A stretch of DNA of 64,000 nt. It comes from CAVPTL01 sp963794415 (GTDB lineage Bacteria > Actinomycetota > Thermoleophilia > Gaiellales > JAICJC01). Of this stretch, positions 1-8,029 are shown one piece after another. The stretch lies in the NCBI GenBank assembly GCA_963794415.1, contig CAWCDI010000001.1, positions 248,001 through 312,000 on the forward strand, read 5' to 3'. Each line of letters starts with the position of its first letter. Position 1 is the stretch's first letter. The translations under genes were made by a program, and so were the position numbers. Under the pieces are notes generated by a model, which worked only from the letters and a program-made list of their open reading frames with translations, made no database searches and was not told the DNA's origin.

Positions 1-1
1 G

Positions 2-736
2 ACGCTGGAGCCCGCTGTGCGCCGGATGCTCGCCTACCGCTACAGCGTTCGGGATGAATTGCCGGCCATCAGAACCCCGAGGGACGTTGGGCGAATGGCG
101 CGTGATATCTCGGCGTGTCGCTCGCTGCGAACTGCCCACGCACGTCCGGTGCTGAAGGACCCGATAGCGCTCCTTGCTGCCCCCTGGCTCGCTCGGAACT
201 TCGATACACACGTGGTCGTGTTGATCCGCCACCCCGCAGCATTTGCAAGCAGCCTGAAGCGGATGGGCTGGACACACCCATTCGCAGATTTTCGACAGCC
301 GGGACTGCTCGAGGGCCCCCTGGCCCCGTTCGCAGATCAGATCGAGGACTTCGCCCGCCACGAGAGGCCCGTCGTTGAGCAGGCTGCGCTGCTGTGGTCG
401 GCGCTGAACCACGTTGTCTCGCTCTACCGCGATGAGCACCCAGAGTGGGAGTTTGTGCGGCACGAGGATCTCTCGCTCAACCCCCGTGCTGAGTTCGAGC
501 GGCTGTGTCTACGTCTCGGGGTCCCTTTCGAAGCCCGAGCGCGCTCATACCTCGAGGAGCACAGCGATCCCGGCAACCCCGCTGAGGCAAAGTCGGGGCA
601 GGCACACCAGTTAAAGCGCAACAGCGAGGCTAATGTCATGAGCTGGCGCACGAGGTTGACACCAGGCGAAATCGCGCTCGTACGCGACCAAACCGCTTCG
701 GTCGCACCGCGGTTTTACGGTGACGACGAATGGTGA
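2..736 (+). CDS. sulfotransferase family protein, 5'-truncated
   Basis: The frame is open to the first bases of the window, so the N-terminus, including the 5'-phosphosulfate loop, lies outside. A GTG at 17 is only an internal codon or a fallback start. The visible part carries a typical 3'-phosphate-binding segment (VVLIRHPAAFASSLKRMGW) and the C-terminal helix pattern of PAPS-dependent sulfotransferases. The expected role is transfer of sulfate from PAPS to a sugar hydroxyl. It overlaps the next gene by seven bases and is the first visible gene of a tightly coupled five-gene run that also encodes a Wzx flippase. The acceptor is unknown. Confidence 0.75.
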   Translation, partial: TLEPAVRRMLAYRYSVRDELPAIRTPRDVGRMARDISACRSLRTAHARPVLKDPIALLAAPWLARNFDTHVVVLIRHPAAFASSLKRMGWTHPFADFRQPGLLEGPLAPFADQIEDFARHERPVVEQAALLWSALNHVVSLYRDEHPEWEFVRHEDLSLNPRAEFERLCLRLGVPFEARARSYLEEHSDPGNPAEAKSGQAHQLKRNSEANVMSWRTRLTPGEIALVRDQTASVAPRFYGDDEW

Positions 737-1464
737 GCACACGGATAGCCGCGCGCAGGCTCTGGCAGGCAAGCCTTCCGGCTCTCGGTCGACGCCCGGC
801 TCTCTACCTGCCATTCAGCCGATGGCGGTATGGATCCGAGCTCGCGTTTGGCTCGCACACCGAGATTGTGATCGAGGGCTTTCCCCGGTCTGCCAACAGC
901 TTCGCCGTGGATGCATTCCGGCTCGCTCAAGCCCGGCACGTGCCGGTGGCTCATCACCTGCACGCGCCTGCGCAGGTGATGGCGGCGGCTCGATCCGGGG
1001 TGCCGGCAGTTGTGCTCGTGCGCGATCCGAAACCCGCGATCGTGTCGTACCTCCTCTGGGAGCGCGACGCCGATCCCCAGCACGCGGCCGCGAACTACCT
1101 CAGTTTCTACCAAAGCCTGAAGAGCTGCCAGGATGATTTCGTTGTCGCCGATTTCGACCAAGTGACGACCGACTTCGGGACGGTGATCGGGCGGGTCAAC
1201 GCGCGATTCGGGACGGCATTTCACGAGTTCGACCATTCCGAAGACAACGTGAAGCGCTGCTTCGAGGCGATCGAGCGCGACAGCCGTGCCCGGCGCGGCG
1301 ATCTCCGGGAGTCGGAGGTCGCACGGCCTTCCGAGACCCGAAAGATATTGCAGCTCGAGGCTGAGCTCGTGTTCGAGCGCGGAACCGCCGCGAAGACCCG
1401 CGACGAGCTCAATTCCGTGTACGCCCACTACCGGTCGCTCGCAGGGGAGTGCCCCATCAAATGA
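730..1464 (+). CDS. sulfotransferase-like protein
   Basis: A 244-residue protein starting at GTG inside the end of the preceding gene. The N-terminal GFPRSANSF (about residues 51-59) matches the 5'-phosphosulfate loop, with an unusual Ala-Asn where Gly-Thr/Ser is common. The VLVRDPKPAIVSYL segment near residue 95 matches the 3'-phosphate site. It is short for the family, and the C-terminal 60 residues are charged and helical. Translation is coupled at both ends: overlap with the preceding stop, and an ATGA junction with the next gene. Transfer of sulfate to a polysaccharide or its precursor is inferred from family and neighbours. Confidence 0.65.
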   Translation: MVSTRIAARRLWQASLPALGRRPALYLPFSRWRYGSELAFGSHTEIVIEGFPRSANSFAVDAFRLAQARHVPVAHHLHAPAQVMAAARSGVPAVVLVRDPKPAIVSYLLWERDADPQHAAANYLSFYQSLKSCQDDFVVADFDQVTTDFGTVIGRVNARFGTAFHEFDHSEDNVKRCFEAIERDSRARRGDLRESEVARPSETRKILQLEAELVFERGTAAKTRDELNSVYAHYRSLAGECPIK

Positions 1465-2336
1465 CGACCCTCGCCAAGTTCCTCGCATCTCACCGGACAC
1501 TGAAGCAGCGGGCCGCGGTTCCGGCCTACCGCGCATTCGCCCGCAGCAATATCTTGCTTCCAGGCCCGCGCGTGTTCGCCAACGGTTTCCCTAAGGCAGG
1601 GACACACCTGATCGCGACACTCTTACGGGCGTTGCCACAGATGATGTTCTCGGGCGTGCACCGCGCGGCCGGTGACTACTACGGGCCAGGAGGGCTTGAA
1701 GACCTCGATTGGCCCGCGCTGCGGCGAACGCTCCAGAGCGTCAACCGCGGGCAATACATGACGGGGCACTTCCCGGCTGTCGACGGCCTCGGGCAGCTGC
1801 TCTCGGACCTCGAGTACTCAAGCCTGCTCGTGCTCCGCGACCCTCGCGATGTCGTGGTATCTGCGCAGCGCTACGTCTGCGGACTACGGAGCCACGATCT
1901 GCACCGGAGGTTCAGCCAGCAGCTCAGAACGAGCGATGACCAGCTAATGGCGATGATCCTGGGATTCGAGGCAGATGAGTTCGGGCGCGGCCTGCCGTCG
2001 ATCGGCGTCCGTCTGGACTCGTATCTCGGATGGTTCGATGACCATCGTACGCTTATCGTGCGGTTCGAGGACATGGTCGGCACGGCGGGTGGGGGCGATG
2101 AGCGTGCGCAGGTTGCGTCGGTCGCCGAGATCGCACGTCACGTCGGTCGCGAGCTCTCATCGGGGCGGGCGGACGAGCTCGCCCACCGCGTGTGGTCGCC
2201 GCGAAGCTCGACGTTCCACTCGGGACAGATCGGTGGCTGGCAAGAGGTGTTCAGCGATGCCCATAGAGAAGCGTTCAAACGCGTGGCCTGCGACCAGTTG
2301 ATCCGCCTCGGGTACGAAGACGGCGCCGACTGGTGA
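1461..2336 (+). CDS. sulfotransferase family protein
   Basis: I start this 291-residue protein at ATG 1461, which shares ATGA with the stop of the previous gene, rather than at GTG 1449. The PAPS loop is visible as NGFPKAGTHLIATLL (about residue 36), and the 3'-phosphate motif as LVLRDPRDVVVSAQRY (about residue 120). The layout is that of a single-domain cytosolic Golgi-type sulfotransferase fold. The stop is coupled by GTGA to the flippase gene, which argues that sulfation and export of the same polymer are co-expressed. Confidence 0.75.
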   Translation: MTTLAKFLASHRTLKQRAAVPAYRAFARSNILLPGPRVFANGFPKAGTHLIATLLRALPQMMFSGVHRAAGDYYGPGGLEDLDWPALRRTLQSVNRGQYMTGHFPAVDGLGQLLSDLEYSSLLVLRDPRDVVVSAQRYVCGLRSHDLHRRFSQQLRTSDDQLMAMILGFEADEFGRGLPSIGVRLDSYLGWFDDHRTLIVRFEDMVGTAGGGDERAQVASVAEIARHVGRELSSGRADELAHRVWSPRSSTFHSGQIGGWQEVFSDAHREAFKRVACDQLIRLGYEDGADW

Positions 2337-3730
2337 GCACAAGCGAAACGCCAACCGGTCCCGTAGTGCGAAAGACCGGAAACCCCGTGCAGGCCTCGGT
2401 GCGCCGTCGAGTCGCGCGCGGCTCGGCGTCGGTGTTCGGCCTGAGGATGATCGGCTCGGCACTTGGGCTCGGAGTCTCCGCGGCCCTCGCGCACATCCTC
2501 ACACACCACACCCTCGGTACCTACTTCCTCGTGCTCAACATGGTCATGATCGGAAGCACGCTCGGCGAAATGGGCCTTGATCGCACAGTCGTGCGGTTCG
2601 TCGCGTCGTCGATGGCCACAGGTGATCTAGGGCGCGCACGTCGTACCGTGCGCAACGTGATGCTGCTCGGCACGTTTGGCTCGCTGGTGGCTGCGGCCGT
2701 GCTCATCCTCGGGCTGGGAACGGCGCTAACCCAGGATCTTTACACGTCCCCGGTGGTGGGTCTGGTGCTGGTTCTCTCCGCAGCGTGGCTCGTGGCCAGC
2801 GGGCTTCAAGCACTGCTAGCGGAGACGTTGCGCGGCTTCCAGAGGTTCGGGCTCGCAACGGTCTTCGGTGGCGTCCTGGTGAACTTTTTCTCGCTGCTGG
2901 TCTTCGGCGGGGCGTGGTTGCTGGAGGCTCGGCCCACCCTCGGGTGGGTAGTCGCGTGGAGCGTCGCGCTCACGTCGGCCGGCGCGGTCATTGCCGCCAT
3001 AGTGGTTGCCCGACGGGTGCGCACGCTCGGCCCCCCCGGTGAGTCTCCGGTGCGCGAGATCCTCCGTGTGTCGTGGCCGCTTCTAATCACGAGTATCGCC
3101 AGTTTCGTTGTCGGCACCGGCGTAGACCTGTGGGTTGTTGGGGCGTACGGCACCCGCTCAGATGTCGCCGTCTACGGGGCGGCGTCACGGCTGTCGCTGT
3201 TGCTCGCGACACCGTTTCTGATCGTCTCTCAGGTGGTACCGCCGATCATTGCGGAGCTTTACGCCCAGGGCAAGCGCCATCAACTTGAGCGATCGGTCAG
3301 AGGCGTGTCCACCGTCGCGACCGTACCAGCACTCATCATGCTCGCCGTGTTCATGGTCGGTGGCGCGGCGATCATGGGCTTCGTGTACGGCCCGTACTTC
3401 AGTGCCGGCGCGACCGTACTGGTCGTGCTCAGTATCGCCCGTGTGGTCGCGGTTGCCACCGGGTCATCAGGCACTGCCTTGATGATGACCGGCTATCAGC
3501 GGACGATGATGAACATCACGCTCTTCTCTGCACTCGTAAGCGTGGTCTCAGAGATCATCCTCGGCCGGAGCTTCGGCATGCTGGGCGTGGCCGCCGCGAC
3601 GTCGGCTGCCCAGATTCTCCAGAACCTCATGCAGCTCTTCTGGGCTCGTCGACGCCTCGGGGTGTGGACCCATGCCGAGTTCTCCATCAAGCCGCTCAAG
3701 ACCGCCTTCAAAATGGTGGCACGAAGGTGA
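2333..3730 (+). CDS. polysaccharide flippase, Wzx/MOP family
   Basis: A 465-residue integral membrane protein with about 12-14 hydrophobic helices spread along its length, the usual size for Wzx-type MOP-superfamily exporters. The N-terminal SVFGLRMIGSALGLGVSAAL and the pseudo-repeat of paired helices are characteristic. Such proteins flip undecaprenyl-linked oligosaccharide units across the membrane before polymerisation. The GTG start shares GTGA with the upstream sulfotransferase stop, and the stop shares TGATG with the next sulfotransferase. Flippases of this family are hard to tell apart by substrate. The assignment to this cluster's polymer rests on coupling alone. Confidence 0.85.
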   Translation: MSTSETPTGPVVRKTGNPVQASVRRRVARGSASVFGLRMIGSALGLGVSAALAHILTHHTLGTYFLVLNMVMIGSTLGEMGLDRTVVRFVASSMATGDLGRARRTVRNVMLLGTFGSLVAAAVLILGLGTALTQDLYTSPVVGLVLVLSAAWLVASGLQALLAETLRGFQRFGLATVFGGVLVNFFSLLVFGGAWLLEARPTLGWVVAWSVALTSAGAVIAAIVVARRVRTLGPPGESPVREILRVSWPLLITSIASFVVGTGVDLWVVGAYGTRSDVAVYGAASRLSLLLATPFLIVSQVVPPIIAELYAQGKRHQLERSVRGVSTVATVPALIMLAVFMVGGAAIMGFVYGPYFSAGATVLVVLSIARVVAVATGSSGTALMMTGYQRTMMNITLFSALVSVVSEIILGRSFGMLGVAAATSAAQILQNLMQLFWARRRLGVWTHAEFSIKPLKTAFKMVARR

Positions 3731-4686
3731 TGAACAGCCGCAGTGGGGGCTGCATCAGGTGGGCCGCGTCGACGCGCCGGCGTAGGCGGATGGCCGGCAC
3801 ACTGATCCGAGCGACGGCGCCGCGGCTACCGCGGAAGCCGGCGCCACGTATGCCACTGTTCGTTATCGGTGCTCCCCGCTGTGGGACGACGATGCTGTTC
3901 AAGGTGCTCGATCAGTCGCCGCACCTCGCGTCTCTCGGTGTCGAGAGCCACCTGCTGTGGGATATGTACCATCCCATCGAGCGCTCGGGCTGGGCGTCGC
4001 ACTCGGTCGGCGGCGGTGAGGTGAAGTCGGGCGAGCAGCGTGCGCTTGACTGGACGATCAACCGCATCACCGGCGGCCAGCGCTACCTCGACAAGTTCCC
4101 CCGCAACTGCCTTCGAGTGCAGTTCCTCAACGAGCTCTATCCCGACGCGATGTTCGTCTATATCACCCGCGATGGACGTTCAGCGGTCTCGTCGATGATC
4201 ACGGCATGGCAGGCCACCGGCAGATTCGGCGCGGGAACCGTGTTGCCCGTACCACTCGAGATCGATGGGTATGAAGGGAAGGCCTGGAAATTCTTGGTGC
4301 CGCCGGACTGGCGGGATTACGCTCGCGGCCACACCCTCGCGGAGGTATGCGCGTTCCAATGGGTCAGCGCGAACCGGGCCGTTCTCGATGCTCGTGAGCA
4401 GATCGACCCTCAGCGCTGGACTGAGGTCTCGTACGAGGCCCTCGTCGCTGATCCAACCCAGCAGATGTCTGCCATACTCGAGCGGGTCAGCCTGCCGCCG
4501 GACGGCGTAATGGAGTGGGCTGCGGACCTGGATCAACACGTGTCGAGAACCGCAGTCACCAGCCCGCGGCCGAATAAATGGGCGGAGCAGCATCCGAGCG
4601 AGATCTCTTCGGTGCTTCCCGTCCTCGCCCCGATGATGGAGCTGCTCGGCTACGACTCGTCGCCGAACCCAAGGGCCGAGTTCTAG
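3730..4686 (+). CDS. sulfotransferase family protein
   Basis: The ATG at 3730 overlaps the flippase stop (TGATG) and is preceded by GAAGG, giving 318 residues. The PAPS loop is IGAPRCGTTMLFKVLDQSP (about residue 43), and the 3'-phosphate motif is VYITRDGRSAVSSMITAW (about residue 140). A basic N-terminal stretch of about 35 residues (RRRRRMAGTLIR) precedes the domain. It is the last gene of the rightward operon. Its 3' half lies opposite the run-on 3' end of the next, leftward sulfotransferase reading frame. The motifs make this strand the true coding one. Confidence 0.8.
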   Translation: MNSRSGGCIRWAASTRRRRRMAGTLIRATAPRLPRKPAPRMPLFVIGAPRCGTTMLFKVLDQSPHLASLGVESHLLWDMYHPIERSGWASHSVGGGEVKSGEQRALDWTINRITGGQRYLDKFPRNCLRVQFLNELYPDAMFVYITRDGRSAVSSMITAWQATGRFGAGTVLPVPLEIDGYEGKAWKFLVPPDWRDYARGHTLAEVCAFQWVSANRAVLDAREQIDPQRWTEVSYEALVADPTQQMSAILERVSLPPDGVMEWAADLDQHVSRTAVTSPRPNKWAEQHPSEISSVLPVLAPMMELLGYDSSPNPRAEF

Positions 4687-5652
4687 CGGCTCGCTCTGGC
4701 GACCCTTCGCCGCTCGGCCCGGCTCGGGGTGATCAAGCGCCGTGCCATCGCCTGATTGAGGCTTCCATGGGCTGTCCGCAGGAGATCTGAGCCAAGCATG
4801 CGCGGTGTATCGCTGAGAAGCATCGACCTCAGCCGAGAGGCGCGGATAGTCGTAACCCATCAGAGACAGTCTGTCCGGTCCGATGTCGCCCAAGTAGCGG
4901 CGTGCCCAGCGTTTGCGATACGCAGTGCCGAGCGTTTCGTGCCACTTCGTCAGAGGCTCTGTGCTGATCGTCGCGTACTGCCCTGGGCCCGTACGGTCGC
5001 CCATGCGCCCGGCAGGACGCTCGGCAACGAGGCTCGCCGATTCGGTCAACGGCGGCAGGCCGAGGTGCTCGAAGATCCGAGCCACCTCGTTCGCGGGCTG
5101 TACGACGATGTCCTCGTACCGGACGCTGATACAGCGGCTATCCGCCAGGCTGGCGGCATCGGTCAAGTTCTGCAGCCCGTCGACCAGATCCACCGAGTAC
5201 TTCGGGATGTTCCAGTGGCCGCGTCCGAACGAGTCGACGACTGAAGCAGCCACCGCGAGTGGCTGGCGCCAGAGGAAGATGAAGCGTCCGTCCGGGAAAA
5301 GCTCCATGACCTCGTCGACCACCAGGTGATAGCGAGGGGTCTTGTCAAGGAACCACGTCTCCCCATCTGCGGCGGCGGCGTAGAGGCCGGTGGCAAAGTC
5401 GCGCAGTTCGCGAAGATATTCTTCGCGACCGCCGTCGAGTTGTCCCCAGAAGTCCTCTACGGCTCTGACCATCGAGCGGTGCCCGTATTCCGCGTAGACG
5501 CCTGGGCGCCGCAAGGTGTAGAGGAGAGGCAGCAGTACCCACGGTTCGCTCGTGGTGGCGATGTCCGGGTGGGCGGCGAGCAACCGCTGGAGAAGCGTCG
5601 ATCCGCTCCGTGGCAACGAGAAAAGTATGACTGGACGCTGAGGCTCGCTCAC
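4180..5652 (-). CDS. sulfotransferase family protein with abnormal 3' extension
   Basis: The start is GTG 5652, which shares GTGA with the stop of the upstream glycosyltransferase. The PAPS loop is ILFSLPRSGSTLLQRLLAAHP right at the N-terminus, and the 3'-phosphate motif is IFLWRQPLAVAASVVDSF near residue 140. Family homology ends around residue 300 (about position 4750). The remaining 190 codons read antisense to the convergent sulfotransferase and look non-native (Arg/Pro/His rich). Another frame reaches a TGA near 4731, so a one-base indel near 4750-4780 would give a normal-length protein of about 305 residues. Confidence 0.7.
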   Translation of the reverse strand: MSEPQRPVILFSLPRSGSTLLQRLLAAHPDIATTSEPWVLLPLLYTLRRPGVYAEYGHRSMVRAVEDFWGQLDGGREEYLRELRDFATGLYAAAADGETWFLDKTPRYHLVVDEVMELFPDGRFIFLWRQPLAVAASVVDSFGRGHWNIPKYSVDLVDGLQNLTDAASLADSRCISVRYEDIVVQPANEVARIFEHLGLPPLTESASLVAERPAGRMGDRTGPGQYATISTEPLTKWHETLGTAYRKRWARRYLGDIGPDRLSLMGYDYPRLSAEVDASQRYTAHAWLRSPADSPWKPQSGDGTALDHPEPGRAAKGRQSEPLELGPWVRRRVVAEQLHHRGEDGKHRRDLARMLLRPFIRPRAGDCGSRHVLIQVRSPLHYAVRRQADPLEYGRHLLGWISDEGLVRDLSPALRVDLLTSIENGPVRADPLERAYLREGVAASVIPPVRRHQEFPGLPFIPIDLEWYGQHGSRAESAGGLPCRDHRRDR

Positions 5653-6581
5653 GTCGAGAGGTGGGGGTATGCCTCCGAGATCAGCCGAGTGTAGCCCGCT
5701 GTCCCAGGCGCCCCGGCGAACCACCGCAGATCGACGTCGCCGAGCCGCCGTGCGCGCATCTGGCGGCGATACCCGCCGTCGACGAGCTTTAGCCCACCAT
5801 GCAGCAGATGCCCAGCCCGCCGTGCCCGAAACGCGCCGTAGCGGCGCCGCATCAGCTCATACTCTTCACCGAAACCGTCCCCCAGATTCAATCGCTGGAA
5901 GAAACCACGCGTCTCCGTAGCGGTGATGCGGGTGTCATGCTGGCGGAACGCCCCGACCGGAGTGGGCACGTATCCGAAGCGGGCGCCCCCTCGCAGCATC
6001 CGGAGGTAAAGATCCCAGTCCATCATTCGCCGCATCCCCGAATCGATCGGTGCGGCCTCGACTGACGATCTCCGGACGAGGCATGAGACGGTGGAGATGA
6101 AGCATCCGTAGCTCTCGAGCACCTTCGGGGAGAACCGGTGCTCGGGCACCAGCCGTGCCAGGCGACCATCGGCATCGACGAACGCGGTGTCGCCATAGAC
6201 GACGTCCGCGCTAGTTCGATCGCCCTCCGCCACCAGAGCCGAAAGGCCGCCAGGCAGGTAGAACTCGTCGGCGTTGAGCCATCCGACCCAGCGGCCCTGC
6301 GCTCTCGTCCACGCCTTGTTCAACGCATCGGACTGGCCGCGGTCGGGCTCCGAGGCCCAGCGTAATGTGCCCTCGTATCGCCCGAGCACGTCCACCGTGC
6401 CGTCGTCCGAACAGCCGTCCTGAACGATCAGCTCGGTAGGCGGGCCAGTCTGCTGGAGCACACTCTCAATCGCATCGCCAATGTAGTGGGCATAGCCGTA
6501 CGAAGGAACAAGCACACTTACGTCGGGCACTGGTTGCTGGGGGCTTGTTCCCCCCGCCTCGAGCAGGGCGGGATCGCTCAC
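5649..6581 (-). CDS. family 2 glycosyltransferase
   Basis: A 310-residue GT-A fold enzyme. It opens with VSVLVPSYGYAHYIGDAIESV, the canonical nucleotide-sugar binding start. VQDGCSDDGTVDVL follows at about residue 55, and a divalent-metal motif of altered form (NADEFY, where DxD is usual) at about residue 103. The MDWDLYLRML segment at about residue 190 matches the ED/WD acceptor region. It starts GTG, coupled by GTGA to the upstream membrane protein, and is coupled likewise downstream. It is likely to add one sugar to the lipid-linked repeat unit. Sugar specificity cannot be read from sequence. Confidence 0.85.
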   Translation of the reverse strand: MSDPALLEAGGTSPQQPVPDVSVLVPSYGYAHYIGDAIESVLQQTGPPTELIVQDGCSDDGTVDVLGRYEGTLRWASEPDRGQSDALNKAWTRAQGRWVGWLNADEFYLPGGLSALVAEGDRTSADVVYGDTAFVDADGRLARLVPEHRFSPKVLESYGCFISTVSCLVRRSSVEAAPIDSGMRRMMDWDLYLRMLRGGARFGYVPTPVGAFRQHDTRITATETRGFFQRLNLGDGFGEEYELMRRRYGAFRARRAGHLLHGGLKLVDGGYRRQMRARRLGDVDLRWFAGAPGTAGYTRLISEAYPHLST

Positions 6582-8029
6582 TGCCCACTTCCTAGGCCGA
6601 GTTCAGGCTGGATCACGAGCGGGGCATTCGGTTCCGGGCGGTCTGCGTCGGCGAGGCTCAGAGGCTCCGGGCCGTTGGCCGCCTGCGGGCGCCATGGGAA
6701 CGCCATCGCGAGCATCGAGAACGAGAGAACAGCTTTTTCGGCGGTGTCGAACGGCCACGGATACACCGCCATGATGACGATGAACTGCCCAAAGAAGTAT
6801 GCCCCGATTCCCCAGCCCAGTTGATCCGAGTACCTGATCCCCCGGCGGCGGCGCCATAGATCACGGAACAGCACGAAGTAGGCGAAAAAGAAGACTGCCT
6901 CACCAACGATGCTGTAACGGATCCACGTCTCGACCGCTGCGTTCTGGGTCTGTCCCGAGGTGTCGCCGGTAACGGCCCCGACGAAGTTGACTCCAGTGCC
7001 CAGCCCGGTGATCGGGTGGGCCTCGATCTCGTGGAGGCCGTCACGCACGGCGTCGATGTGCCCCTGGTTGGTGGTGGCATAGATGTTGCTCGATCGTGAC
7101 ACCGACGGGTCGAGGCTGGCGAAACGCGACGACCAGTTCAGGGACGAGCCCAGAAATACCACCGCGATGGCGACGGAGATGCCGATCACAACGGGACCCT
7201 TCAGGTACTTGCGCCCTGCGAGGATGAGAAACACGCCAAACACCGCTGCAAGTTCGATCCACGCGTAGCGGCGGAATCCGAGGATGACGACCATGCTGCA
7301 CGTTGCGATGGTGAACCACCAGAGCACGCGCGAACGTCCCCATCGTGTCATCGGTACTGACACCGCCACGCCAGCGACCATGTACTCGAGCGTCGCGTGC
7401 GCGGCCAGCGGAGTGCGCCCGTAGAACGCAATCTCCCCACCACCGCGAGCGAAATCGGCGAGCTGGATGAACCCGTAGACACCCATCACGAGCGCGAAGA
7501 TCTGGGCGAAACGAAAGACTCCTTCCTCGCTGGTGAGTATCGTCGACCATAGGCCGAATGCGAATAGCCCGCCGGCGAGGAAGTAGCGATCAGCTCCGAG
7601 CGTGCTGGTCGCGTCGTGGTACTGCCCGACGATGAGGCCGATGATCATCGGGACCGCGATCAGACACGCAAACCCCGCGGCCCGCCGTGAGATCTGGATC
7701 CGCGGGAGCGTTGCCCAGCGATAAACGAGCCCGAGGTAGGCGAAGAGCCCGCACGCCACGTCACATGGCGTGAGCTTGCCGAACTTCTGAGCGAGGAACC
7801 AGTCAGGGCCGAAGTTCGCAGCCTGCAACTGCTTGACCGAGTAGCGAATGCCAGGGTCGGTGCGTGAATGGAAGATCACGCATCCAATCAGGATCGACGT
7901 GGCGATCACCCAGAACGGCCAGGGGGCGAGCTTCTCTCGAGAGAGTCTCGGCCGCTCTGCAGGGACGTTCTCGTGGCCCGCGACCTTGATGTACTCGACG
8001 CGCGAGGTGGGGGTGGAGAACGTGCTCAT
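6578..8029 (-). CDS. O-antigen ligase/polymerase-like membrane protein (Wzy type)
   Basis: A 483-residue polytopic protein with roughly 11-12 hydrophobic segments and a large periplasmic-type loop (about residues 300-365) containing HIDAVRDGLHEIEAHPITG and GTGVNF. This H-x-n-GxG pattern is seen in Wzy_C/O-antigen ligase proteins. The likely role is polymerisation or ligation of the exported repeat units at the outer membrane face. The ATG start is coupled (ATGA) to the upstream glycosyltransferase protein, and its stop to the downstream GT2. Ligase versus polymerase cannot be decided from sequence. Confidence 0.75.
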   Translation of the reverse strand: MSTFSTPTSRVEYIKVAGHENVPAERPRLSREKLAPWPFWVIATSILIGCVIFHSRTDPGIRYSVKQLQAANFGPDWFLAQKFGKLTPCDVACGLFAYLGLVYRWATLPRIQISRRAAGFACLIAVPMIIGLIVGQYHDATSTLGADRYFLAGGLFAFGLWSTILTSEEGVFRFAQIFALVMGVYGFIQLADFARGGGEIAFYGRTPLAAHATLEYMVAGVAVSVPMTRWGRSRVLWWFTIATCSMVVILGFRRYAWIELAAVFGVFLILAGRKYLKGPVVIGISVAIAVVFLGSSLNWSSRFASLDPSVSRSSNIYATTNQGHIDAVRDGLHEIEAHPITGLGTGVNFVGAVTGDTSGQTQNAAVETWIRYSIVGEAVFFFAYFVLFRDLWRRRRGIRYSDQLGWGIGAYFFGQFIVIMAVYPWPFDTAEKAVLSFSMLAMAFPWRPQAANGPEPLSLADADRPEPNAPLVIQPELGLGSGQ

